Origin: Capsulimonadaceae bacterium
GTDB lineage: Bacteria > Armatimonadota > Armatimonadia > Armatimonadales > Capsulimonadaceae
DNA: 64,000 nucleotides
Assembly: GCA_031292625.1 (NCBI GenBank)
Contig: JARLGU010000062.1
Span: forward strand, 100,354 to 164,353
Direction: 5' to 3'
The position numbers and the translations under genes were made by a program. Shown piece by piece: positions 48,301-53,552 of this stretch (the stretch's first letter is position 1; each line of letters begins with the position of its first letter). Under the pieces are notes generated by a model, which was not told where the DNA came from, made no database searches, and saw only the letters and a program-made list of their open reading frames with translations.

Positions 48301-49741
48301 GGTTTCCTATAACGTCTACGCAGGCACGACAAGCGGCGCTGAAGCAGCGACGCCGGTTGCCAGTGTCGCCGCACCGTCGGTAGGCTACACTCAGATGGCA
48401 TTGACCAATGGGCAGGCTTACTATTACCAGGTTACGGCGGTGAATGGGGGAGGGGAGAGCGCCAAGAGCAGCGAGGCGACCGCGACTCCGGAGCCGCCGA
48501 GCGCGACCGCTCCAACGTTCTCGCCCGTTGCCGGGACATACACGTCTCCGCAGACGGTGACGATAACGGACTCGCTTACCGGGGCAGCAATCTACTACAC
48601 CACGGACGGAACGACGCCTACGACGTCATCCACGTTGTATAAGACGCCAATCGCGGTGAGTACGACTACGACGATCAATGCGATTGCCATCGTCTCCGGA
48701 TTTGCGAACTCGTCCGTATCGACGGCGACGTTCACAATCCAGGTGCCTGTTCCAGCGATATCGCCGGACGGCGGCTCGTATGTCTCGAAGGTAAAGGTCT
48801 CCTTAACCGACTCGTTGGCGTCTGCAACTCTGCTGTACACAATTGACGGCAGTAATCCGGCGACGAGTTCGACGGCGAGTACATACTCGGGAGCGTTTTA
48901 CCTGACCTCCAGCGCAACCGTGAATGCCGTCGCAAAGTCGGGGGCTGCGACAAGCGCCGTGGCTTCGGCTGCGTTTACAATTCAGCCTCAAGTTCCAGCG
49001 CCGTCAATCTCGCCGGCGTGGGGGACATACTACGGACCGGTAAGCGTGACCATCACGGACTCGCTCAGTTCGGCGAAAATCCTGTACACGACCGACGACA
49101 GCGACCCGGCAACGAGCGCTACGGCAGTGGTCTACTCGGGAGCGTTTACCGTCTCCAGCCGGTGCACCGTTACGGCCGTGGCGATCGCGTCGGGCTATGC
49201 AAATAGCGCGGCGACAGAGGCCAGTTACACGCTCGTGCCGCCATCGTATACGGCCGGTCTCAGTTTCTTCTCGTGTCCGTATGATTATCCTGGAATTGCA
49301 CTGGATACGTTATTCGGATACACGGGAGTGAAACTGGCGACGTGGTCACCCGGTGACGACGCTTGGTACGTGACCCCCAACGGAGCCGCGAACGCGATCC
49401 GGCTGGGCCAAGGCTACTGGGCCAGGTTCCCTGAGGATGTAACACTGACAAGCTTCGGCACTTCCGCGGATATAACCAAAACGTTCGCAATCAGCCTGAC
49501 GGCTGGCTGGAACATGATTGGCGATCCGTTCGCAACATCGGTGGCGCTCTCCTCTACGACGTACGGTTCAAGCTCATTGAGCTTCGCATCCGCGTCTTCC
49601 GGGTCGAATCCGCTGATCTGGTCGACGGTGTACAGCTACTCGGCATCGGCAGACAATTACGTCGCGGCAACCAGCCTCGCTCCATTGCTTGGCTACTGGA
49701 TCTACGCATATCAAAGCACGACGATGTACGTGCCGTACTAG
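36335..49741 (+). CDS. Giant exported FN3-repeat protein, 4468 residues
   Basis: A signal peptide (MYRNILFAIIIAFSLLGFSGVGRAQA) is followed by about 44 fibronectin type III-like domains of 85-95 residues. Most have the form GATSYNVYRGTTSGGE, then TYTDTGLTDGTTYYYKVTAV. Three chitobiase/hexosaminidase C-terminal-like domains (about 48.5-49.22 kb; TDSLxxAxIxYTTDGTTP type) come next. The last ~166 residues form a module with FFSCPYDYPGIALDTLFGYTGVK, GWNMIGDPF and YWIYAY that recurs in the S53 protease at 57.1 kb. No catalytic domain is seen, so it is probably a long surface fibre or adhesin. GAGGG lies 6-7 nt before ATG 36335. The reading frame is intact over 13.4 kb. Confidence 0.93.
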   Translation: MYRNILFAIIIAFSLLGFSGVGRAQALPAITSISAVVADATTSSITLSWSAPSGATTGVTYNIYRGTKSTVYAGTPVGTASYPATTFIDSGLTPGTQYFYVVTSVITVSGTKYESLYSTPEVSEYTLCSSTTLNVPTVPISSWEEVDLSWTAVTGAASYNVYREATYLGEALPQWTCIKVGCLTTKFVDDGINDTTAPDPGAGGSGAGEVPESYSYYVTVNNQQGTAHTAGTEGTATLGLESNTVTATANGPVDLTAVVGGNNQAALTWTDTDNALSYNIYRATSSGNEVLVKSGITAKSYTDTGLASGTWYYYRVTGNYSTWIPTYESGKSNEAYSETIPIVPANLTAVGSNAQILLSWTICPNAIGYNLYRSSTSSGGPWSKVTEVSSALSSCADSSLTPGQTYWYYLTSLSFGGESAPSNVASATVAGPTNLIATPGNAQVLLNWSAATGASTYYIYRTLANGAAGSENSTYIATATSTSYTDQSVTNGDTYYYEVSAETPLGAGAVSNEASATPAVRPAVPTDLVATPGIQQVALSWNAPVGATGSVTYTVYRGTASGGESLLAANITSTTYSDTGLSNNQIYYYYVTVTINGSESLPSNEVYATTPPAAPTGLTAQAQTGPNVLLNWNASAGATSYNILRSTASGSEQVLTSTTPATVTATTYTDTTVSGGTTYYYEVQAVNSVDASVPSASSAEASATTVPSAPTLNAPVGGNQQIILSWSPSVGATGYNVYCGTSPGSETKVGQVSSSVTTFTNAGLSNGTTYYYEVTAYDAGGESVKSNETSAITIPAAPINLSATGGATSISLTWTASTGASSYNIYRGTSSGGEVKISTTPATVTSTTYSDTSVTSGDTYFYEVTAVNNTPAESSRSNEVSVSATTTPSAPSGLSATVPSGGLAQVVLAWSAPSTGTVATYNIYRSATSTPYTWTQVTAVPSTSTGYTDSSVSLAKVYYYEITAVNGSGVESSASNVASATTPLAAPTGLTATGGTQQVVLAWTAVSGATSYDVYRSLTSGGEAQVQTGVTTTSYTDSSLTPGTTYYYEVTAVYSGVESARSTEKNTTTIPAAPSLNTPVPGIGQVGLSWTPPSSGPAPSSYNIYRSTTPGAEVDVKSGVTSTSYADTTVSAGTTYYYEVTAVNAGVESPKSAPEQSATTYPAAPSGLVATGGQAKVSLTWTASTGASSYNIFRGTSLGGEAQITTSPVTVTTTSYTDLAVSTGTVYYYYVTAVGASGQSSGSNEQSATTAPAAPTLAAPAAGNGQVVLSWSEATGQTVTSFNIYRGLSAGGESTTPIASTSGTSTTYTDTSVTNGATYYYYMTAVNSGGESPDSTEQGPENPVSAISAPTLALGTPAIPLGGAASISLSWTAGGTGTAATYNVYQSLTGIAGSWSVVASVLSSATSYTVTGLSADTLYHYYVTAVTSGGSESSASNTVSDTTPTTAPAITTITGGSSQVSLTWTRPTGATSFNLYRSSTGAGGEGSTPYQSSLTALTFTDTSVSSGSKYYYYMTAVNVGGGESAASAEKNATTIAAAPTLSAPVAGNGQVALSWTETTGQIVSSYNIYRGTASGGESSTPLASVTSTSTTYTDTTVANGTQYWYFVTAVNAGGESGHGSDQAATPSAPTTPTALNATGGNQQVLLTWTAPAGSPASYNIYRSLTSGGEGTTAYKTGVSSTSYTDSGLTNNTQYFYEVTAVYSGAGESAKSTEAAAWTLCAAPTLLAATAGNGQIGLSWTAPTGGASSYDVFRGTSSGAETSLTTVTSTNCTDSSGLANGTTYYYYVTAVNGAGVQGPRSNEPHATPSAAIPANLTATAGNATVTLAWTAVSGATAYNIYRSATSGGEGTTATYSPAGTATTYADSAVTNGTANYEVTAITSGGESAKSNEANATPLSPGPTSLVATPGNQQVSLTWTAPTGATGSTTYSVYRGTSSGGEALTPVATSLAGTTYVNSGLTNGTTYYYEVTAVTSSVESAKSNEASAAPVPPAPTAPTNLSATGGYQQVALTWTAGSGASSYSVYRGTVAGGEAATPIASGVASTSFTDNAATDASSTPANNLTYYYTVIAVNSVGVASSSSNEAHAMTLPGPPTGLNAVGSNQVISLTWTAPSGGVSGYSVFRGTASGGESFLTSVPSTVTNCFDTGVSPGTTYYYYVTSLNSAGGSSTASTEAHATASPAAPVLASATAVNKQVTLVWAASTGATSYNVYRGTTASGESATPVATGIAALTYVDTSLTDGTTYFYEVTAVDAGGESLKSNELSATPTPGAPTNLIATAGNQQVLLTWTAGAGAATYNIYRGSTSGGEGTTPYKTGVATASYTDTGLTDGTTYYYTVTAVNVDESAASNEAHAAPAPNAPAGLSATGGSLQVSLSWTASAGAVTYNVYRGTTSGGESATAIQTGLTSPSYLDTGLTAATQYFYKVTAVNVDESAKSAEANTWTFAPVPTGLLASAGNKQVSLTWNPSGGATSYNIYRGTTSGGEGSTAYKTGVTTASYADTSVNDGTKYFYTVTAVDAGGESAQCSEASATPVPDKPTNLISTPGNQQVVLAWTAGAGAVTYNIYRGSTSGGEGTTPYKTGVAAVTYTDSGLTDGTTYYYTVTAVNVDESAASNETSAEPLPNAPTGLTATAGEAHVSLSWTASAGAVTYNVYRGTSAAGEAATPVQTGVTGTTYNDPGLTDGQTYYYKVTAVNTDESSKSNEASATPLPDGPTGLIATGGVQSVLLNWTASVGATSYKVYRGASSGGEGSTAVATVTSPTYTDPSLSDGTTYYYKVTAVNGLETAKSNEANAITMAAVPTILTAAASNQQVSLTWTTSTGATSYNVYRGTTSGGESATPVATGQTTGAFTDSGLTDGTTYYYEVTALDNAGESAKSQEAPAKPAPSTPTGLTATGGAQSVSLSWTAPAGASTYNVYRGTTLGGESSTPVATGVPGTTYVDSGLADATKYFYKVTAVNGAESGQSGESSATTYAAVPSILTATGGAQSVSLTWTASTGATSYNVYRGTTLGGESATPVATGLTSPSYLDTSLSDSTKYYYEVSALDAGGESGKSAEAHATTFAPAPTGLTATPGNQQIVLNWNASSGATSYNVYRGTTLGGEGATAVATVTSPTYTDPGLTDGTTYFYKVTAVLAGGESAKSNEATAAPLPDAPAGLSATAGNQQVSLTWTASAGAVTYNVYRGTTAGGEGATPYKTGVATASYTDTGLTDGTPYYYKVTAVNVDESGASNETSATPLPDAPSGLTATSGSLKISLSWTASAGALTYNVYRGTAAGAESATPIATGVTSTSYTDTGLSSLTTYYYKVSAVNVAVSAKSNEAHAKTVAAVPTGLSAVPAHEQISLTWTAVTGATSYNVYRGTSAGGEAATPVATGLTTATYTDTSLADGIPYYYKVTAVDGDGESAMSSEATATTFASVPTGLTATPGNQQITLAWTASTGAVSYKVYRGTTAGGEAATPVAVGLKTCAYVDTGLTNGTTYYYTVTAVDAGGESGASNEAHAAPVANVPSGLTATAGNLKITLSWTASAGAATYNVYRGTTSGGESATAIATGVSSTSYVDTGLTAATQYFYTVTAVNVDESAPSNEANATTFAAAPTGLTAVAGSQQVSLTWTASSGAASYKVYRGTSVNGEAATAVASGVTATSYTDTSLTDGTTYYYKVSAVGVGGEGPVSSEASATPLPDAPTGLTATAGNLQVSLSWTVSVGALTYNVYRGTSANGESSIPVATGLTAAAKATTVSYNDTGLSDGTTYYYKVTAVSGVESAKSNEASAKPLPVTPVSLTATAGDQQVVLSWSASTGAVTYKVYRGTTSGGEASTAVASGVTSTGWTDTTVTNTKTYYYYVTAINGAGESPASNEASATPFGATNLTATAAPSQVTLSWTSAGSQATGYNLYRGTAAGGEASTPLATLTSSTTSYVDNSANSGASAPVNGTTYYYYVTATTASGQSAKSNEASATPEPAIPSAPTGLTATAGYQQVLLSWTAAAGAVSYNVYAGTTSGAEAATPVASVAAPSVGYTQMALTNGQAYYYQVTAVNGGGESAKSSEATATPEPPSATAPTFSPVAGTYTSPQTVTITDSLTGAAIYYTTDGTTPTTSSTLYKTPIAVSTTTTINAIAIVSGFANSSVSTATFTIQVPVPAISPDGGSYVSKVKVSLTDSLASATLLYTIDGSNPATSSTASTYSGAFYLTSSATVNAVAKSGAATSAVASAAFTIQPQVPAPSISPAWGTYYGPVSVTITDSLSSAKILYTTDDSDPATSATAVVYSGAFTVSSRCTVTAVAIASGYANSAATEASYTLVPPSYTAGLSFFSCPYDYPGIALDTLFGYTGVKLATWSPGDDAWYVTPNGAANAIRLGQGYWARFPEDVTLTSFGTSADITKTFAISLTAGWNMIGDPFATSVALSSTTYGSSSLSFASASSGSNPLIWSTVYSYSASADNYVAATSLAPLLGYWIYAYQSTTMYVPY
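49231..49741 (+). other. Shared C-terminal module, copy 1
   Basis: This codes for the last ~166 residues of the FN3 protein. It aligns over its full length with the end of the S53 protease (about 61129-61635). Shared segments are SYxAGLxFFSxPYDYPGIxLD, GYxGVKLA, the tetrad YxxTPNG, IRLGxGYWxRFP, GWNMIGDPF, and the ending TTMYVP. Because the proteins differ before it, it looks like a transferable sorting or anchoring domain. Function is inferred. Confidence 0.75.
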
Positions 49742-49751
49742 CAACCAGGCG

Positions 49752-49781
49752 CTTCGGGCGAGACCATTGTTTTGCCCGAAG
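49752..49781 (+). terminator. Intercistronic hairpin after the FN3 gene
   Basis: CTTCGGGC (49752-49759) and GCCCGAAG (49774-49781) form a perfect 8-bp stem extendable by wobble pairs. It lies 10 nt after the stop codon and about 118 nt before the lipoprotein start. There is no strong T-run, so partial read-through to the lipoprotein gene is plausible. Confidence 0.45.
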
Positions 49782-49898
49782 TGCTCGATTATCGGACTGG
49801 GGCAATATGGAATGATGCCCCTAGACATAACTTCGTTCACGGGATAAACCGGGGCATGATCTCCGTTCTAAGTGCAAGGTATGACGGGCGTTAATATT

Positions 49899-50333
49899 AT
49901 GGAAACAACGAGACTATTTATTCGCTTGACGGCTTTGCTTGCAGCAATTGCGGCAATGTTGATTGCTGCCGGTTGCGGCGGCGGCGGTGGAGGAGGCGGC
50001 TCGACATCATCGTCGAGCACCTACACGGTTACAGGCACGGTCACGAATATGACCACGGGCTATACCTATACGGTAAGCTATATCGGCACCTCCACGGTGA
50101 GCACAACCGCGGATCCGACCACCGGCAAGTTTGCGTTAACGATCCCGGCTGCCGCTGTACCGGCGACGACTTCCGGAGTCGTCCAGGTTAAGGATCAGAC
50201 CGGCACGACTGTTTCTACCGTAACCGTGTCGGCCGCGACCGTGACGGCTGCGACGACTGTAAGCTTGGGCACGATTTCGGCCACAACCACCGTGTCAGCG
50301 CCGCCCGCGCCGCCTTCGCCTCCGTCACTGTAG
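49899..50333 (+). CDS. Small lipoprotein with poly-Gly linker, cassette copy 1
   Basis: The 144-residue lipoprotein has a hydrophobic signal ending in the lipobox IAAGC; the Cys is followed directly by eight Gly and a Ser/Thr-rich stretch. The rest is a small Thr/Val-rich beta domain (TYTVTGTVTNMTTGYTYTVSY) with a Pro-rich C-terminus (APPAPPSPPSL). A GTG at 49872 and an ATG at 49881 are also in frame; 49899 best fits a signal peptide. It follows the FN3 giant, as a similar lipoprotein follows the S53 protease. It may help hold or display its large neighbour at the cell surface. Confidence 0.75.
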   Translation: METTRLFIRLTALLAAIAAMLIAAGCGGGGGGGGSTSSSSTYTVTGTVTNMTTGYTYTVSYIGTSTVSTTADPTTGKFALTIPAAAVPATTSGVVQVKDQTGTTVSTVTVSAATVTAATTVSLGTISATTTVSAPPAPPSPPSL

Positions 50334-50381
50334 GAAGGCGCGCCAGACGGCGCAACATGCGGGTCGTCGCAACTACTGTGA

Positions 50382-50424
50382 GCGGCGAGAGCGCACTTCA
50401 GATCGGCTGGTGCGCTCTCGCCGC
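50382..50424 (+). terminator. Strong hairpin terminator after the lipoprotein gene
   Basis: GCGGCGAGAGCGCAC (50382-50396) and GTGCGCTCTCGCCGC (50410-50424) form a perfect 15-bp stem with a 13-nt loop. AATAAT follows and not a T-run. It ends the FN3-lipoprotein unit. Confidence 0.7.
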
Positions 50425-50600
50425 AATAATCCGTATGGGCGACCGATCCTCCCCATCATCTTGAGCATCGTTCGATGCTATTTCCAGTACCCGGCCGTCG
50501 ATCCTTTTTGTCCATCGCCGCCTGCTTGCGAAGCGCATCGTCGTGGTCGAAATGATGCGGGATTGGCGTTGCAGCAAGGTCGTCCGCGGATGCAAGAGGG

Positions 50601-50944
50601 TGTGTAATAAACTGGCGTATTGTGAGAAGGATTCAGGACGGCTCGTGCCGCCGGGGCAATTTTTTGCCCGCGCCTCGTTCACGGCGGTGATTTACGGTGC
50701 TTCGTCAACACGCGTACGGCCTTTTGCCGCCATCGTCCGCCGGTCACGGACCGGTCTCGCCCGCGCCTCGTTCACGGCGGTGATTTGCGATGCCTCGTCA
50801 ACACGCGTACAGCCTTTTGCCGCCATCGTCCGCCGGTCACGGACCGGTCTCGCCCGCGCCTCGTTCACGGCGGAGAGTTCCGATGCCTCGTCAACACGCG
50901 TACGGCCTTTTGCCGCCCGGGTCCGATTGCAGCGCACATCGTGA
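50601..50944 (+). repeat. Dispersed repeat tail with 93-bp tandem array
   Basis: The first part (50601-50670) matches 63831-63900 closely and contains two hairpins: CGGC-TCGT-GCCG and GGGCAA-TTTT-TTGCCC (50654-50669). Then come about three tandem 93-bp units with CGCCTCGTTCAC at 50671, 50764 and 50857. Each has CGTCCGCCGGTCACGGACCGG except the last, where the end diverges. The unit length is a multiple of three, so frames stay open across it on both strands. Confidence 0.85.
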
Positions 50945-51401
50945 AGCAGTGAAAGCGCTTTGACGACCCTTTTTCAAAAACGGCCACGGCGGCCGGGGAG
51001 CCGTCTTACAAGACCTTTCGATTCTTTATGCACGCTCTAAGATCCCCGTCTCTTTCATCCTCGCCGCGTGTTGTCAGCCTGCCTTGCGTGCTTCAGAGCG
51101 ACCGGAGTCCGCCGGAATACGCACGTTTTCTTGTGCCGACGCACGATGTAATTCAGATTCCTTACAAACGTGGATTTATCCACATTGTGGCGTATTAGGC
51201 GATGAATGAAGGAGATCGGCGTAAGCACGAGGAATACATCGATTGTGCTGCCAAGGAAGGTCGCGCTTTTCGGATTTTGTGCCTATAATGAGGTCGCCTT
51301 CCTGTGCAAAGGCTTTTTGGCAAGCAGAGGGAGGGACTCTAGCAAGTCTTATTTGGCACTCTATACCCATCAACGTAAAACGTCGACTCCGGAGGCCGGT
51401 A

Positions 51402-52379
51402 TTGAGAGTTGTCATCCGTAATCTGAACGATTGCCCGTACGCTGGCGGCAGGCGCGCTGTTTGCTCCTTTCCACATGCGCATCATCCTGGATTCCGCAGC
51501 TTGGCCTTTACGCTGATTGAGCTGCTCATCGTGATGACGATTATAAGTCTACTGGCAGCCATTCTATTTCCTGTGATGGCCACGGCACGGGAGCATGCCA
51601 GGCAGTCAGTGTGCATTTCTAACCTCAACCAAATCACGCGCTCTGTCGCAATGTATGAGCAAGACTACGATGACCGTTGTCCCATGTACTTTACGGGCCT
51701 AACGGTGACGCCGGGGAGCAGGGTTCCTGGCTATGGCGGCGCCCCCAATCCTCCGAATCAATACTGGCCCGAGTTGATTGCTCCGTATGTCCAGCGGCAG
51801 TCGGGACACGACTTGAATACCGCCTCGGCGATTTTTATTTGCCCATCTGCTCCCTATAGTCCCGCCGCAGTGACGTCGCATGCAATTTCCAACGATCCGT
51901 CGTATGGTCTGACCGACAATTGGGCGGAATGGTATTGTCCGGACGACTGCAACAATGGAACGGGGCAAGCTCACTCCTTGACCGAGGCCATTTCACCGGG
52001 GCAGACGATCATGTTTACCGAAACTCTCACCGATGGCGACGTCGACTATCCGGGAATTGCGCTGGCCTTGACGCCGATTGACGGGGCTAATACCGGATAT
52101 TGGTATTCCGATTGCGACGCACAGAAAATTCCATCGTTCAGCGTTCAACGAATGTTTGTCGACATATCATGGCGTCACCAAGCTCGCAAGGTGAATTGGT
52201 GCGATACGCCGCCGTCAGGGGCGCTTGTCAACGTTGCGTACGCAGATGGGCATGCTGCCTCTCGCACGCTGGCTCAGTTGTCCGACTTTCGGCAATGGTC
52301 GATCAAACAGGGCAAAGGCGATGTCGGATGTCATTACAATACCGGCGGCGACGGTAGTTGGGGATGCTGGTATCCTTAG
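51402..52379 (+). CDS. DUF1559-type pseudopilin-like protein
   Basis: The protein has a prepilin-type leader ending SLA/FTLIELLIVMTIISLLAAILFPV, followed by the family's ATAREHARQSVCISNLNQITRSVAMYEQDYDD helix. The C-terminus has VNVAYADGHAASRTL, the H-X9-DG end. A prepilin peptidase should cut before Phe and methylate it. The frame is open to 51243, but TTG 51402 is chosen because GGAGG lies 6 nt upstream; it gives a leader of about 34 residues, longer than usual. The LuxR-type gene begins 15 nt after its stop, so the two are likely co-transcribed. Confidence 0.82.
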   Translation: MRVVIRNLNDCPYAGGRRAVCSFPHAHHPGFRSLAFTLIELLIVMTIISLLAAILFPVMATAREHARQSVCISNLNQITRSVAMYEQDYDDRCPMYFTGLTVTPGSRVPGYGGAPNPPNQYWPELIAPYVQRQSGHDLNTASAIFICPSAPYSPAAVTSHAISNDPSYGLTDNWAEWYCPDDCNNGTGQAHSLTEAISPGQTIMFTETLTDGDVDYPGIALALTPIDGANTGYWYSDCDAQKIPSFSVQRMFVDISWRHQARKVNWCDTPPSGALVNVAYADGHAASRTLAQLSDFRQWSIKQGKGDVGCHYNTGGDGSWGCWYP

Positions 52380-52394
52380 GATTGAGCGAGGGCC

Positions 52395-53432
52395 ATGGTT
52401 TACTCACTTGCCGAACAAGGAGACGTTTTCAATCAAAAGGTTGTAAATGCCGACACCGTCATAGAGGTCGACAGGATCCTACGTTCGTTGGCCGAACACG
52501 AATTTGATGAAATAGGGCGTCTGCTTCAAAACACTGCCGAGATTTTCATGCCTGTCGATTCGTGCTATCTTTGTATGTGGGACGAAGACAGCAAGATGTT
52601 GCGGTTTACATATAACTATGACGTGGAAGCGACCTGGGGCGTTGATTTTCCATGCGTGGCGCCCCTTGGAAACGGGCCTTCGTCATATGTTGTGAGAAAC
52701 AAAACCAGCTATGTGCTCAATTCGCCCGATCGAAGCGTGCAGGATGCGGGAATGACGTTCGGTGATACCTGTCGCACTTCGGCCTCGGCTCTTCATGTGC
52801 CGGTTGCGGCGGACACCGGCCTGGACAATCTGTTGATTCTTGGCGTCTTTTCCGTCCAATCGTATACGGCGAACGCCTACGATTCGCAAGATCTTCGTTT
52901 TGTAGAGTGGTTGGGGCGCTCGGCCGGACAGGCTATGCTAAGCAAACGCCGCTCTGCAGTACACGAGGCCACGACGGCCGAAATCAAGCAACTAAAGGAC
53001 GAACTCAGCGTCCGCGAAATCAGTTTGGTCAATTCGTTCATTACTCTCTTCCGCGAGATCGATGTCGCAATCAATGCTCTTATCGAGAGCCCGCCGGCGA
53101 CCTGCCATATGGTTAAGGAAAGCCTTACGGCCCTGGCGAAGATAAGCCAGAGGGTACAGGCAAAAGCGACCTGCCTGCGATTTTCGACGCCAGGGATTCG
53201 TCAAGCTGAGTACGACTTCGAGGCGCGGCTTACCGAGCGTGAAAGAGAGTTGCTTCCATATTTCGCCAGTGGCATGACCTATAAAGAGATCGGATCTCAC
53301 CTCAACATCTCCGTGAATACCGTTAAGTTCCACCTGGGAAACATCCTCACCCATCTGGGCATTCAAAGCCGCTCCCAAATCCCAATGCGACTTTCGGAAG
53401 CGCAGTCGCGAATGCTTAAATTGCCCAAATAG
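52395..53432 (+). CDS. GAF-LuxR transcriptional regulator
   Basis: The 345-residue regulator has a GAF domain at about 30-190 (EIFMPVDSCYLCMWDEDSKMLRF, LLILGVFSVQSYTANAYDSQDLRFVEWLG), a short helical linker, and a LuxR-type helix-turn-helix at about 278-335 (LTERERELLPYFASGMTYKE, then NTVKFHLGNILTHLGIQSRSQ). It should bind a small ligand through GAF and control transcription. Several Cys in the GAF region (PVDSCYLC, FPCVAP, DTCRTS) could hold a cofactor, but this is speculation. GAGG is 4 nt before ATG 52395. Targets probably include the pseudopilin gene it follows. Confidence 0.88.
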   Translation: MVYSLAEQGDVFNQKVVNADTVIEVDRILRSLAEHEFDEIGRLLQNTAEIFMPVDSCYLCMWDEDSKMLRFTYNYDVEATWGVDFPCVAPLGNGPSSYVVRNKTSYVLNSPDRSVQDAGMTFGDTCRTSASALHVPVAADTGLDNLLILGVFSVQSYTANAYDSQDLRFVEWLGRSAGQAMLSKRRSAVHEATTAEIKQLKDELSVREISLVNSFITLFREIDVAINALIESPPATCHMVKESLTALAKISQRVQAKATCLRFSTPGIRQAEYDFEARLTERERELLPYFASGMTYKEIGSHLNISVNTVKFHLGNILTHLGIQSRSQIPMRLSEAQSRMLKLPK

Positions 53433-53494
53433 AGACGTAAAGACTGTTGTTGCGGCCCGGCAAATTAGTCTGAGGCACGCTTGTGAGGTCCTCG

Positions 53495-53531
53495 CAAGGG
53501 GGAGGCATTCGATGGCAATGCCTCCCCCTTG
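53495..53531 (+). terminator. Perfect 15-bp hairpin terminator
   Basis: CAAGGGGGAGGCATT (53495-53509) and AATGCCTCCCCCTTG (53517-53531) form a perfect stem with a 7-nt loop. It lies between the convergent LuxR-type gene and the repeat-rich exported protein, and could serve both. Confidence 0.75.
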
Positions 53532-53552
53532 TAGGCGATAGCGTGAAACCGC

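Larger units (their letters stand above)
50334..51401 (+). other. Intergenic region with terminator and repeat tail
   Basis: No credible gene is seen. The region holds a strong hairpin (50382-50424), the dispersed-repeat tail with a 93-bp tandem array (50601-50944), a further GGCC-type hairpin near 50978-50991, and the leader of the pseudopilin gene. TATAAT at 51284-51289 is a possible -10 without a good -35. Open frames across the 93-bp array exist on both strands but show no domain. Confidence 0.6.

Noticed and set aside
50543-50944. 133-residue open frame across the 93-bp repeats, and a frame on the other strand
   Set aside because: Both strands are open only because the GC-rich 93-bp unit lacks stops; no ribosome-binding site, domain or coding bias is visible. 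Annotated as repeat.
50671-50944. CRISPR-like array
   Set aside because: Units are 93 bp with no short repeat/unique spacer pattern and no cas genes nearby.
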